Shown: positions 27,310-36,179 of the stretch, piece by piece
How the letters are laid out: every line of letters begins with the position of its first letter
How positions within the stretch are numbered: position 1 is the first letter of the stretch
From: Deltaproteobacteria bacterium
Lineage (GTDB): Bacteria; Myxococcota_A; Polyangia; Polyangiales; Houyiibacteriaceae
Length of the DNA: 64,000 nucleotides
Assembly (NCBI GenBank): GCA_017644045.1
Contig: JAEPMI010000004.1
Location: 659,307-723,306, forward strand
Direction of reading: 5' to 3'
Notes under the pieces: generated by a model
The model's database searches: none
The model's input: the letters and a program-made list of their open reading frames with translations, nothing else
What the model was told of the DNA's origin: nothing
Position numbers and translations under genes: made by a program

Positions 27310-28359
27310 GTGAGCCCCTCGGAGCCGTCGGTCCTGCTGAGCAGTTGGCGAGCGCTCGCCATGCCGCGACGGCTGGTGCCCGTCGCCCTGGTCGCGGTCG
27401 GGCTCGTCGGGACGGAGCTCTGGGCGACCCGCCATCTCGCGACCGCCGCGACGCTCGCGCTCTTCGTGCTCCTCTTCGTCGCCTTCGTTCCGGCCGCCTG
27501 GCGGTGGTTTCGTCGCTCGCCCGACGCCATCCGCGGGAGCGCGTACCTCGGGGTCGCGCTCGCGCTCGTGCTCGGCGCGTCCCTCGGCCCGGTCGCCCTC
27601 TTCGGCCAGCAGCCCTACGTCGCCCATCCGCCGGCGATGGCGGCGCTCCTGACCTTGGTCCTCATCGCCGGTTGGATTCTCGGACGTGACATCGAGCTGA
27701 GCTCGGACCTCGTGCGGGCGGAGGCTCGCGGCGAGAGCCTCGAGCGAGCCGCAGAGGAAGCGCGCCTGCTCGCGCTTCGTCACCACCTGGACCCGCACTT
27801 CCTCTTCAACACCCTCGGGGCCATCGCCGAGTGGTGCCGCGAGGATCCAGCGGTCGCCGAAGAAGCGCTCCTCGAGCTCTCGCGGATGCTGCGGACCCTC
27901 TTCGAGGGCATCCGAGAACCGACGTGGCCGCTGCGGCGGGAGCTCGATCTCCTGCTCGCCCTCCATCGGCTGCACGCCCTGCGCGACGACGAACGCTATC
28001 GGATCGAGGCGAGCCTCGACGACGCACCCACGATGGACGTGCCGCCGCTGGTGCTGCTCCCGCTCTTCGAGAACGCGCTCACCCACGGCAGCGCCTCCGC
28101 TCCACTGCGCCTCTCGCTCGAGAGCGATGGGGGTGCGTTGACCGTTCGGATTTGGAACGCGGGCACCTTCGAGGGACCGCGCGACGGCGGCACCGGCATC
28201 GCCACCACCGAACGCCGCGTCGCGCTGGCCTACGCGGGTGAAGGCTCCGTACGGGTGGCGAGCGTCGAGCGCGGTGATGTCGCGGGGACCGAAGCGGTGG
28301 TCACGATCCCTCACGTCCCATCGGCAGCACCACTGGCCGCCGTGGCGGTGCCCTCGTGA
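27310..28359 (+). CDS. LytS-type sensor histidine kinase
   Basis: The product is about 349 residues from the GTG at 27310; an ATG at 27286 would add eight residues. Four N-terminal transmembrane helices (residues about 20-130) contain no recognisable periplasmic sensor. The His_kinase (PF06580) phosphoacceptor region LRHHLDPHFLFNTLGAI is intact except that the usual N of NPHFLFN is D. The ATP-binding N-box LLPLFENALTHG and a glycine-rich GGTGIATTERR follow. It overlaps the response regulator by four bases (GTGA). It probably senses membrane state; the ligand is unknown. Confidence 0.88.
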   Translation: MSPSEPSVLLSSWRALAMPRRLVPVALVAVGLVGTELWATRHLATAATLALFVLLFVAFVPAAWRWFRRSPDAIRGSAYLGVALALVLGASLGPVALFGQQPYVAHPPAMAALLTLVLIAGWILGRDIELSSDLVRAEARGESLERAAEEARLLALRHHLDPHFLFNTLGAIAEWCREDPAVAEEALLELSRMLRTLFEGIREPTWPLRRELDLLLALHRLHALRDDERYRIEASLDDAPTMDVPPLVLLPLFENALTHGSASAPLRLSLESDGGALTVRIWNAGTFEGPRDGGTGIATTERRVALAYAGEGSVRVASVERGDVAGTEAVVTIPHVPSAAPLAAVAVPS

Positions 28360-29054
28360 GCCAACCGCTTCGCGTGCTGATCGCGGACGACGAGAAGATG
28401 GCGCGCAAGCGCCTCCGTCGGCTGCTCGAGACCGCCGGCGGGGTGACGATCGTGAGCGAAGCTCGCTCCGGCGAGGAGGCCGCAGCAGCGCTCGACCCGG
28501 AGTCCATCGACGCTGCCATCTTGGACATCGACATGCCCGACCTGGACGGGCTGCAGCTGGCGGAGCTCGCCGGACGCCGGGGCATCCCGGTCATCTTCGT
28601 GACCGCCCACGAGCAGCACGCCGTGAAGGCGTTCGCGACCGGGGCCACGCACTACCTGCTCAAGCCGCTCGCGCTCCCGGAGCTGGACGCCGCGCTGGCG
28701 CGCGTGCGCGACCGGGCGAGCCCGCGGACACCGGAGCGGATCGCGCTGACCGTGGGCGACGACGTGCACCTCGTGCCCACCGCCTCGATCTCCCACGCCG
28801 TCTTCGACGGGACGCTGGTCACGGTCCACGCCGAGGGCCGGGAGTGGCTCTCCAGCGACTCGCTCCAGGACCTCGAGCGCAAACTGGCCGGTGGGGACTT
28901 CCTCCGGGTCCACCGCCGCGCGCTGGTGCAGCTCGCGCACGTCGAGCGCCTCGAGCCGCTCCCCTCCGGCGGTTACAACGCCGTCCTGAGCAGCGGCGCC
29001 GAGGTCCCCGTGTCACGACAGGTGGCCCGCGAGCTCCGCCGCCGGCTGCTCTGA
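28356..29054 (+). CDS. LytTR-family response regulator
   Basis: This 232-residue protein has a receiver domain (residues 1-120) with the acidic pair ADDEK, phosphoacceptor Asp57 in AILDIDMPDLDG, the switch Thr in VIFVTAHE and the Lys in YLLKPLALPEL. The C-terminal LytTR DNA-binding domain (residues about 130-232) includes FLRVHRRALVQLAHVERLE. It is cotranscribed with the kinase. Two LytTR-like repeats immediately downstream suggest that it controls the next gene. Confidence 0.92.
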   Translation: MSQPLRVLIADDEKMARKRLRRLLETAGGVTIVSEARSGEEAAAALDPESIDAAILDIDMPDLDGLQLAELAGRRGIPVIFVTAHEQHAVKAFATGATHYLLKPLALPELDAALARVRDRASPRTPERIALTVGDDVHLVPTASISHAVFDGTLVTVHAEGREWLSSDSLQDLERKLAGGDFLRVHRRALVQLAHVERLEPLPSGGYNAVLSSGAEVPVSRQVARELRRRLL

Positions 29055-29076
29055 GACGCCGCTCGTTCGCGGCCGC

Positions 29077-29106
29077 GACCGTTCGACCGCGGGGCGCGAC
29101 CGTTCG
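29077..29106 (+). promoter_or_regulatory. Putative LytTR operator: two GACCGTTCG repeats 21 bp apart
   Basis: GACCGTTCG occurs at 29077-29085 and 29098-29106, exactly 21 bp (two helical turns) apart. LytTR regulators such as AgrA bind pairs of 9-bp direct repeats of the type (T/A)(A/C)(C/A)GTTN(A/G)(T/G) separated by about 12 bp. ACCGTTCGG matches all nine positions and ACCGTTCGA matches eight. The site lies between the regulator gene and the membrane-protein gene at 29154. Confidence 0.65.
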
Positions 29107-29153
29107 GCCCGAGACCGCCAGCGCCCCTCGCGGAGCGCGCGCAGGGTGGGGGC

Positions 29154-30671
29154 ATGACGACGAACGACGAACGGCTGCACCGCCAGCGCTTCCTCCGCTA
29201 CGGGCTCGCCTTCTCGGCGCTGCTCCTGACCCTCGGCGCCGCCGAGCTCTTCCTCTGGCCCGCCGCGCTGGTGGTCGGCGACCTGAACGACCCGGCCCTC
29301 GCTGGACCGGGCATCCCCCGGCGCGCCCTCGCGCTGCACGAGAGCCTGAGCGAGCGGATCGAGCCCTGGGCGCGTGACCGCATCGAGAGCGGGGCCGCCA
29401 CGCGGGCCCCGCTCCACGACGTCCCGCGGACCGAGTGGCCCATCTTCACGGCCGTCTTCTATCTCCAGGCGACGGAGTCGCTCCAGGCGCAGGGCATCGA
29501 CGTGGACCACGCCCAGCCCGCGGTCCGAGCGGCGCGCGATCTGATCATGGATCCCGGCCACCACACCTGGGTCCGCACGCACTGGGGCGACGACTACCTC
29601 CACGACGAGAACGTCTTCTTCCGTTCGCTCCTGATCGCGGGGCTCACGAGCTACCAGGCCATCACCGGCGACGACGGAGACGAGGCCTTCCTCCGCGACC
29701 AGGTGGAGACCCTCGCGGCAGACCTCGACCGATCACCCCACGGCGTGCTCCAGGACTACCCCGGCGAGACCTACCCGATCGACGTGCTCGCGGCGATCGC
29801 CTACATCCGGCGCGCCGACGCGGTGCTCGGCACCGATCACTCGGCGTTCGTCCGCCGAGCTCGGCGAGCCTTCGTGTCTCCCTACGACGACGAGCGCGGG
29901 CTGGTTCGCTTCCGGGTGGACCTGTACGGCGACGCGATGCCGCAGAACGTCCAGCCGGGACGGGGCATCGGCAACTCCTGGGTGGGCATCTTCGCGCCCG
30001 AGCTCTGGCCGGAGGATGCCGAGCGCTGGTACGCGACCCACGAGGAAGAGTTCTGGCAGGACCAGGGCTGGGCGATCGGCTTCCGCGAGTACCCGCGCGA
30101 CTCGGCGCACGGCGAGTGGACCTTCGAGATCGACGCCGGACCGGTGCTCGACGGGTTCGGCACCTCGGCCAGCGCCTTCGGCGTGGGCGCCGCCAGGCGC
30201 ATGGGGCGCTTCGATCACGCCTACACGTTGAGCAGCCAGATGGTGGCCACGAGCTGGCCGACCGGTGGCGGCGCGCTCCTGCTCCCCGAGCTCTTCTCGC
30301 ACCCCGAGGCCCCGATGCTCGGGGAGGCCGCCCTGCTCTACTTCATGACCATCCAGCCCGCGGAGGGGATGCCGATCGTGGCCGGCGGGGAGACCACGCC
30401 GCTCGTCTGGCTCTCGCTGCTCGTCTACCTCGGTGGGTTCATCGTGCCGCTGCTCCTCGCGTGGCGACTCCGGCGACGGTGGAGCGTTCCCTTCCGCCGA
30501 CCGACGGGCGCTCTCGTCGTCGCGGTGCCGCTCGGGGGGCTCGGTCTGCTCGCCTCGGTGGTCGACCCCTACGTCGGCTACGTGCTGCTGCTCGCGCTCG
30601 TCTTCCTGGTCAGCCCTCCGCGGCGGCGAAAGGCAAGCTCAGGCTCCGCAGATCGCGAGCCAGCGCGCTGA
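29154..30671 (+). CDS. Membrane protein with linalool dehydratase/isomerase-like alpha/alpha domain
   Basis: The 505-residue protein has one N-terminal transmembrane helix (LAFSALLLTLGAAELFLWPAA) and two or three at the C-terminus (WLSLLVYLGGFIVPLLLAW, VAVPLGGLGLLAS, YVLLLALVFLV). Its central domain (residues about 80-400) aligns by eye with the Ldi fold: HDENVFFRSLLIAGLTSYQAITG, DERGLVRFRVDLYGDA and APELWPEDAERWYATHEEEF. The two catalytic cysteines of linalool dehydratase are not evident, so activity is uncertain. It is preceded by a LytTR-like operator. Its 3' end overlaps the convergent TPR gene by 62 bases. Confidence 0.6.
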   Translation: MTTNDERLHRQRFLRYGLAFSALLLTLGAAELFLWPAALVVGDLNDPALAGPGIPRRALALHESLSERIEPWARDRIESGAATRAPLHDVPRTEWPIFTAVFYLQATESLQAQGIDVDHAQPAVRAARDLIMDPGHHTWVRTHWGDDYLHDENVFFRSLLIAGLTSYQAITGDDGDEAFLRDQVETLAADLDRSPHGVLQDYPGETYPIDVLAAIAYIRRADAVLGTDHSAFVRRARRAFVSPYDDERGLVRFRVDLYGDAMPQNVQPGRGIGNSWVGIFAPELWPEDAERWYATHEEEFWQDQGWAIGFREYPRDSAHGEWTFEIDAGPVLDGFGTSASAFGVGAARRMGRFDHAYTLSSQMVATSWPTGGGALLLPELFSHPEAPMLGEAALLYFMTIQPAEGMPIVAGGETTPLVWLSLLVYLGGFIVPLLLAWRLRRRWSVPFRRPTGALVVAVPLGGLGLLASVVDPYVGYVLLLALVFLVSPPRRRKASSGSADREPAR

Positions 30672-32751
30672 GCTGCTTGGCCAACTCGACCCAATGGCGC
30701 GCAGGCACCGCGCGCAGCGCGCGAGCGGTGTCCCTCCCGTCACGGAAGGTGAAGACCTTCGAGGCGCGGTTGCCCCCGAGCGCATCGAGAGCCCCGCGCG
30801 CGATGCCCTCGAGGGCGTCGCGCTCGGCGCTCCTGGGGGACACGCCGGCCGCTTCGGCAGCCACCACGAGAAGGGCGGGCGCCAGCTCCGCCACCCGGTC
30901 CAGGGCTTCGCGCGCGCCGGGGTGGTCGGCGCTCCGCAGCCGAGCGAGCGCGAGCGCGGCCCACGCTCCGACCCGGCTCGGGCTCTGCGTGGTGGCGTGC
31001 TCGAGCTCGGCCCGCGCTTCCTCGACTCGGTCCATCGCCAGATACGCCTCGCCGCGATAGGCGAAGGTCGCCTCGGCGGGCAGGTAGTCGTAGTGCTCGA
31101 GCCCGGCCTCCCAGGCCTTCAGGGCCTCGTCCGCTCGCCCTGCGAAGAGGCGCGCCGCGCCGAGCCCGACGTAGCCCCAGCGCGTCTTGGTCTCGTTCCA
31201 GATCGCCTCGAACTCGGCCTCCGCTTCGTCGTGTCGACCGGTCCACAGGAGCAGCTCGGCGCGGTAGGTCCGACCGAAGGGCGAGCTCGGCATGGTGCGC
31301 GCCTGTGCGTCGAGCGCGTCGAACGCCGCCGCCATGCCGGTGTCCGGGATGGCGAGCTGCGCATCCATGGCCTGCGCTCGGGGCGAGACGAGCTCCGCCA
31401 GCTGGAGCTTCCCCTCGTCGAGCCAGGTGCTCACGGGACCGTAGTTGCCACCGAGCCGTTCGATCGTGCGGCGAACCAGCGCGAGCGCGCGTTCGTGATC
31501 CGTGTACGCCTCGTCGACCACGGCGGCGCCGTGGATCGACTCGAGGAGCAGCCGCACCTGGTACGCCTCCTTCCCGTGGAAGGTCGTCTCCGGATCGGTG
31601 TGCGCCTCGGCGTAGGCGCGCCACAGCTTCCACGAGACCCGCTCCGCGTAGGCGCCCACCTTGGCGAGCGCGATGGCCCCTTCTTCGCGGCCGAGCTCGA
31701 GCATGGCGCGCATCCGCCAGAGCCTCGCGGTCACCCCCGGCTCCCCGTCGATCCGCGCGAGCAGGTCCAGCCCCTCGCGGTGGTCCCCCTCCAGCACGTG
31801 CGCCGCGCCGAGCACGAGCGAAGCGAGAGGCGTCTCGCCAGCGCGTTCGGCGAAGCGGCGCGCGGGTTCGAGCTCGAGCCGCCACAGGTGCAGCTCCGCC
31901 AAGCGCTCGAAGAGCTCCGTGCTCGGCGCCCCGTCGACGCGCTGGGCGAGGAAGTCGATCGCTTCATCCAGCTGGCCTGCCGCGACCAAGCCTTCGAGCG
32001 CCAGTCGCCGCTCCCCTCCGGTCGCGTCGGCACGCTCGAGGAGCGTTCGGACCGCCGTTCGGGCGAGCTCTGGTCGTCGTGCGAGACCCGCGACCCACGC
32101 CACGTCCGCGAGCGGCATCGCCCCCTCACCGAGCCCTCGTGCGAGGCAGTCGGCCGCCGCGCCGTGGGCGCCCAGCGAGGACAGCAAGCGCGCGATCGGG
32201 GGGCGCTCCATCCCGACCGCGCGCTCCGCCGCGGCGACGGCGAGCGGACGAGCCTCCGGTCCGCGCCCCGAGAGGGCCAGCAGGAAGGCCTCGCACGCCA
32301 GCGCCGCGCAGCTCGCTTCGTCGCCCCGATCGCTGGTCTCGAATCCGCGCACCGCCGCCACCCGATCGCTGGCCGCGCCCAACACCCGCCCCGCGAGCTC
32401 CAGGTCACCGCTCCCCTCCACGCCGATCGGCGGGTGCGCCGCGAGCGCGGCAGCGCGGTGTCGGATGGCCCGGCCCAGCCACTCGTCGGAGATGGGCGCA
32501 TCGTGGTTCCAGCGCGCTCGCAGCGCGACGACAAGCCGCTGGAGCGCTTCGTCCGTGAACCCCTCGGCCAGTCCGATGTGCGCACGACCGCCGAGCTGCA
32601 CCCAGGCCTCGACCCAACCCGCGTCGGGGTGGACGAAGAGCAAGCGCACGGAGCTCGCGCCGACACGGACGCTGGCGGGTCGGATGCCGCGCGGCCACGC
32701 CGCCATGAACGCCGGCTCGGGTACGCGCAGGGGCGGCAGGTCGGTGCTCAT
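30610..32751 (-). CDS. Large TPR-repeat protein
   Basis: The 713-residue, largely alpha-helical protein has an N-terminal segment (residues 1-100) not resembling repeats. Many degenerate tetratricopeptide units follow, the clearest at residues about 505-640 (LLWTGRHDEAEAEFEAIW, RLFAGRADEALKAWEAGL, AYLAMDRVEEARAELEHAT, ALDRVAELAPALLVV). No signal peptide or membrane segment is seen, so a cytoplasmic scaffold is likely. It overlaps the upstream arrestin-like gene by four bases and the convergent Ldi-like gene by 62 bases. Confidence 0.75.
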   Translation of the reverse strand: MSTDLPPLRVPEPAFMAAWPRGIRPASVRVGASSVRLLFVHPDAGWVEAWVQLGGRAHIGLAEGFTDEALQRLVVALRARWNHDAPISDEWLGRAIRHRAAALAAHPPIGVEGSGDLELAGRVLGAASDRVAAVRGFETSDRGDEASCAALACEAFLLALSGRGPEARPLAVAAAERAVGMERPPIARLLSSLGAHGAAADCLARGLGEGAMPLADVAWVAGLARRPELARTAVRTLLERADATGGERRLALEGLVAAGQLDEAIDFLAQRVDGAPSTELFERLAELHLWRLELEPARRFAERAGETPLASLVLGAAHVLEGDHREGLDLLARIDGEPGVTARLWRMRAMLELGREEGAIALAKVGAYAERVSWKLWRAYAEAHTDPETTFHGKEAYQVRLLLESIHGAAVVDEAYTDHERALALVRRTIERLGGNYGPVSTWLDEGKLQLAELVSPRAQAMDAQLAIPDTGMAAAFDALDAQARTMPSSPFGRTYRAELLLWTGRHDEAEAEFEAIWNETKTRWGYVGLGAARLFAGRADEALKAWEAGLEHYDYLPAEATFAYRGEAYLAMDRVEEARAELEHATTQSPSRVGAWAALALARLRSADHPGAREALDRVAELAPALLVVAAEAAGVSPRSAERDALEGIARGALDALGGNRASKVFTFRDGRDTARALRAVPARHWVELAKQLSALARDLRSLSLPFAAAEG

Positions 32752-34454
32752 CGGTAAGGCCCTTCGTCCACGCGCAGGAGCCGCACGAGCCGACTCAATC
32801 GATCCAACACGGGCTCGAGCGCCATCGGGTCGGTCACCCGCCCCTCCCGCTCCATGAGAACGAAGTCGGTGGCGATCTGGAGACGGCCATCACCGGCGAG
32901 AGCCTCCGCGAGCGGGCGCGCGTCACGGCTCAGCGCGTCGGGCAGCGGCTCACCCGGCGCGACGTGGAGCCGCTCGTCGATGGGGGTGGTCGTCCGACGC
33001 TCGACCGACGTTCTCGGCCCTTCCTCGAGCCAGCGCGTGTCGATTCGCCAGGCTCCGTCTCTCGCCTCGAGTCGTGGTGCGCCGGGGGAGAACCGAGCCT
33101 GCAGCTGGGAGGCCGCCTGCTCCCAGCTCGCGCGATGCGGCTCGAACGAGACCGGCATCGGCATCGACGCTCCCGCCTGAGGGACGCGTTCCGCGACACG
33201 GCGCGCCAAACGGAGCAAGCGCTCGAGCTGCGTCCCGGAGTCACGCGGCGCCTCGACCCGCAGCCGGATCGACGTGTCGGACGCGTCTCGGAAGCGTACG
33301 GCCACCAGTTGACCCAGCGCCTGGAGCAGAAACGCCTGCGCCTGGGCTGGCTCGCGCGACGTCGCGTAGAAGAGCTCGTTCCAGCGGTCGCCGAGCTCGG
33401 GGATCTTTCCACGGCTGCTCACGGCGCCGGCGAGGCGCCGGAGCCCTTCGCGCTCGCCACCCTCGAGCCCGATGTCGAGACTCGGAAAGGTCAGCTCCGC
33501 TTCGAGCCACCCGTCGACCGAGCCGACCGTCACGTCGACCTCGCCCACACGATCGCGGAGCGTGCGCCCATCGAAGACGGCGCCCAGCTGACGGCCCATG
33601 TGCCGCCAGAGCGCCGCGACGCGCTCGTCGCCGACGATCGGTGCCTGGGCGTGCTCGGGGTCGGCGGTCGAGAGCGCGACCTCGACGGGGATCCGCAAGC
33701 CGAGGTCACGGGCGAAGGCCCGATCCGCGCGAAGCTCGACGACCCAGCCGAGCGCAACGAGCCCCGCCTGAAAGCTCGGCGTGATCTGCTCGGGGATGCT
33801 CATCGCGAAGGGGACGCTCGCCCCGTCCGCGAGCGGGCCGTCGACGTTCAGCGTCCAGCGTCCCCCCTGGGTGCGGCCCGTTCCGTCCTGCTCCGTCGAG
33901 GCGAGGATCACCTGGAGGCTGCGACAGTCCGCGCCGATCGCCGCCACGCGACCCGTGAGCAGGCCTCCGGGTCGAAGGACGGAACGGTCGAGGCTCCCCT
34001 CGAGGTGGGGCCCCTCGCGGCCGGCTTCGCGAGAAGAGAAGAGCAACGGCTGCACCGGCCCATCATGGGACGCGCCGCGAACGCGAAGCTGGAAGGATCG
34101 GTTCACGTCGAGACGCCACCGCGTCTGAAGCGCGACGTGGACCACGGTGGACACGGAGATCCGTTGACCGCGGTGGTCGGGCAGCGCGTGGGGCGGCATC
34201 ACCGCCTTCGCGACCAGCTGGGTGACTCCCTTCGGGAGGGTCCGTGGACCGCTCAGCTGTGCGTGGTGCCGGAAACGCGAGCCGATGCCCTGCGTCGAGC
34301 GCACGCGCTGCTCCACCCAGAGGTCGATGCGCTCCACCTTCCTCGGTCGCGGGGCATCGACGCGAACCCGCAGCTCGACCGGCTGGCCCGCGATCAGCTC
34401 GGGCGGCTGAACGTAGAGCCCGACCTTCGGCCGGATGAGCGGGAAGAGCGCCAC
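32748..34454 (-). CDS. Beta-sandwich protein, possibly arrestin/Spo0M-like
   Basis: The product is about 568 residues from the GTG at 34454, chosen because it lies 16 bp after the upstream ArsC-like stop; a frame starting at 34526 would overlap that gene. The N-terminal half (PKVGLYVQPPELIAGQPVELRVRVDAP, TVVHVALQTRWRLDVNRSF, RPGGLLTGRVAAIG) has the alternating pattern and topology of tandem arrestin-like beta-sandwiches. Spo0M is a bacterial example. The C-terminal 250 residues are not recognised. It overlaps the TPR gene by four bases, so the two probably work together. Function unknown. Confidence 0.55.
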   Translation of the reverse strand: MALFPLIRPKVGLYVQPPELIAGQPVELRVRVDAPRPRKVERIDLWVEQRVRSTQGIGSRFRHHAQLSGPRTLPKGVTQLVAKAVMPPHALPDHRGQRISVSTVVHVALQTRWRLDVNRSFQLRVRGASHDGPVQPLLFSSREAGREGPHLEGSLDRSVLRPGGLLTGRVAAIGADCRSLQVILASTEQDGTGRTQGGRWTLNVDGPLADGASVPFAMSIPEQITPSFQAGLVALGWVVELRADRAFARDLGLRIPVEVALSTADPEHAQAPIVGDERVAALWRHMGRQLGAVFDGRTLRDRVGEVDVTVGSVDGWLEAELTFPSLDIGLEGGEREGLRRLAGAVSSRGKIPELGDRWNELFYATSREPAQAQAFLLQALGQLVAVRFRDASDTSIRLRVEAPRDSGTQLERLLRLARRVAERVPQAGASMPMPVSFEPHRASWEQAASQLQARFSPGAPRLEARDGAWRIDTRWLEEGPRTSVERRTTTPIDERLHVAPGEPLPDALSRDARPLAEALAGDGRLQIATDFVLMEREGRVTDPMALEPVLDRLSRLVRLLRVDEGPYR

Positions 34455-34470
34455 CGCCGCAGCGTACCCC

Positions 34471-34827
34471 TCAGCCGAAGGCTTCGGCGTAGCGGTCGGC
34501 CGAGAAACCGACGAGGACCGTGTCACCGGCGACGACGAGCGGGCGTTTGATGAGCTTCCCGTCGGCGGCGAGCGCGGCGAGCTGGTCGGCCTCGCTCATG
34601 GTCGGCAGGCGATCCTTGAAGCCACCGTTTCGGTAGGACTGGCCCGCGGTGTTGAAGAGTTTCTTCAGTGGAAGGCCGCTGGCCTTCCAGTGACGTTTCA
34701 GCGCGGCCTTCGAGGGAGGCTTCTCGGTGATGTCGATCGCCTCGACCTCGACGCCGCGCTCGTCGAGCCACTTCAGCGCCTTCCGGCACGTGCTGCACTT
34801 CGGATACTGGTAGACCTTCACGCTCAC
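34471..34827 (-). CDS. ArsC/Spx-family thioredoxin-fold protein
   Basis: The 118-residue protein starts at the GTG at 34827, giving MSVKVYQYPKCSTCRKALKW, the normal family start; upstream in-frame residues are not conserved. A CxxC (CSTC) sits at the first helix, where ArsC has a single catalytic Cys and Spx a CxxC redox switch. Other signatures are AIDITEKPPSKAALK, LKKLFNTAGQSYR and LIKRPLVV. It most resembles YffB/Spx-like ArsC-family proteins rather than true arsenate reductases. No ars genes are nearby. Confidence 0.85.
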   Translation of the reverse strand: MSVKVYQYPKCSTCRKALKWLDERGVEVEAIDITEKPPSKAALKRHWKASGLPLKKLFNTAGQSYRNGGFKDRLPTMSEADQLAALAADGKLIKRPLVVAGDTVLVGFSADRYAEAFG

Positions 34828-34898
34828 GGCCCGGACCCTGCCGAGCCGAGCGCGGTACGTCAATCCCCGCGGAGTGGTAGGCTGCCCGAGGGGAACGA

Positions 34899-36179
34899 GT
34901 GACGCTGATCGCCAAGACCTATTGGGGCGGCCGCCCCTTTCTCTTCCGGCGTCCGCCGACCGACGCGGACGTCGAATCCCGCTACCTGCGCACCCAGGAC
35001 TTCCGCCAGATCCGTGCAGCGCTCTGGACCCCTCGCGGGAGGCGGCCCTCGGCCGTCGTGGTCGCGATGCACCCCCGGGTGGACTTCACCCACCACTATG
35101 CGGCGCCCCGCTTCGTGGGTGCCGGTTACGGCTTCTGCGGGGTGACGAGCCGCGCGTTCGGTGACGACTCCGCGGTTCACGAGGACCTGCTCCTGGATCT
35201 CGCCGCGACCATTCGCTGGCTGCGGGAGCGACGGGGGGCCAAGCGGATCGTCCTCCTCGGCAACTCGGGCGGTGGCTCGCTGGCCGCGTTCTACCTGGCG
35301 CAGCAGCCACTCTCGAAGGACGAGCGATCGGCCCGGACGCCCGCGGGCGATCCGACTCGCCTCCCCGGCGCCATCATGCCGCCGGCCGACGGTCTGCTGC
35401 TGGTCGCGGCCCACCGAGGGCAGGGAAAGGTCGTCGAGCGGTCGATCGACCCGGCCATGACCGACGAAACCGATCCGTTCGCGAGCAACGACTCGCTGGA
35501 CATGTACGTTCCGGAGAACGGGTTCGCCACTGCGCCGACATGGTCGCGCTACGAGCCGGACTTCGCCACGCGCTATCGCGACGCGCAGCAGGCGCGGGTC
35601 GCGCGACTGGATGAGACCGCACATGCGTTGGTCGAGGCTCGCCAGACCGCCGCCGCGAAGGTCGGCGCTGCCAGCTTTGCGGAGCTGCCGCCGGAAGAAC
35701 GACGCCGACTCGCACGAGCGAGCGCGTTCGAGCCGGTCATGACCGTGTACCGGACCATGGCGAACCTCGACTATGTGGACCGTACGCTCGATCCTTCGCC
35801 GCGCGCGTATGGGTCGCTCCTCAGTCATCGCCCGGACCTCATGAACTGGCAGCGCCTCGGCTTCGCGCGGACGGTGACGCCCGAGGCTTGGCTGAGCACC
35901 TGGTCCGGCGCGTCGAGCCGCGCGAACGTGGTCGCCAACGCGGCCGGGGTGCGTGTGCCGGTCCTGATGGTGCATGCGGACCGAGACCGCGAGATCTACC
36001 CGATCACCGACGTCGCGCCGATGCGCGACGCGTTCGCCGGGAACGAGGACTTCACCTTCGAGTCGATGGACGCGCGCCACTACTTCGAGCCCGAGGATCC
36101 GACCGCGAAGGACGCGCCGGACGTCGAGGCGTTGATGGATCGACTGATCGAGTGGACCCGGGAGCACGTGGGTGGCTGA
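34899..36179 (+). CDS. Alpha/beta-hydrolase family protein
   Basis: This 426-residue protein starts at a GTG. The nucleophile elbow is LLGNSGGGSLAAFY (Ser about 128). Late in the sequence VPVLMVHADRDREIYP supplies the acid loop and FESMDARHYFEP the catalytic His. An unusually large insertion (residues about 150-330), including a helical cap, separates elbow from acid. Length and cap suggest a specialised esterase or lactonase-type enzyme. Its last eight bases overlap the flavodoxin-fusion gene, so the two are likely coupled. Confidence 0.75.
   Translation: MTLIAKTYWGGRPFLFRRPPTDADVESRYLRTQDFRQIRAALWTPRGRRPSAVVVAMHPRVDFTHHYAAPRFVGAGYGFCGVTSRAFGDDSAVHEDLLLDLAATIRWLRERRGAKRIVLLGNSGGGSLAAFYLAQQPLSKDERSARTPAGDPTRLPGAIMPPADGLLLVAAHRGQGKVVERSIDPAMTDETDPFASNDSLDMYVPENGFATAPTWSRYEPDFATRYRDAQQARVARLDETAHALVEARQTAAAKVGAASFAELPPEERRRLARASAFEPVMTVYRTMANLDYVDRTLDPSPRAYGSLLSHRPDLMNWQRLGFARTVTPEAWLSTWSGASSRANVVANAAGVRVPVLMVHADRDREIYPITDVAPMRDAFAGNEDFTFESMDARHYFEPEDPTAKDAPDVEALMDRLIEWTREHVGG

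Noticed and set aside
34471..34827. Arsenic resistance operon
   Set aside because: Only an ArsC-fold protein with CxxC is present; no ArsR, ArsB or ACR3-type gene is adjacent.
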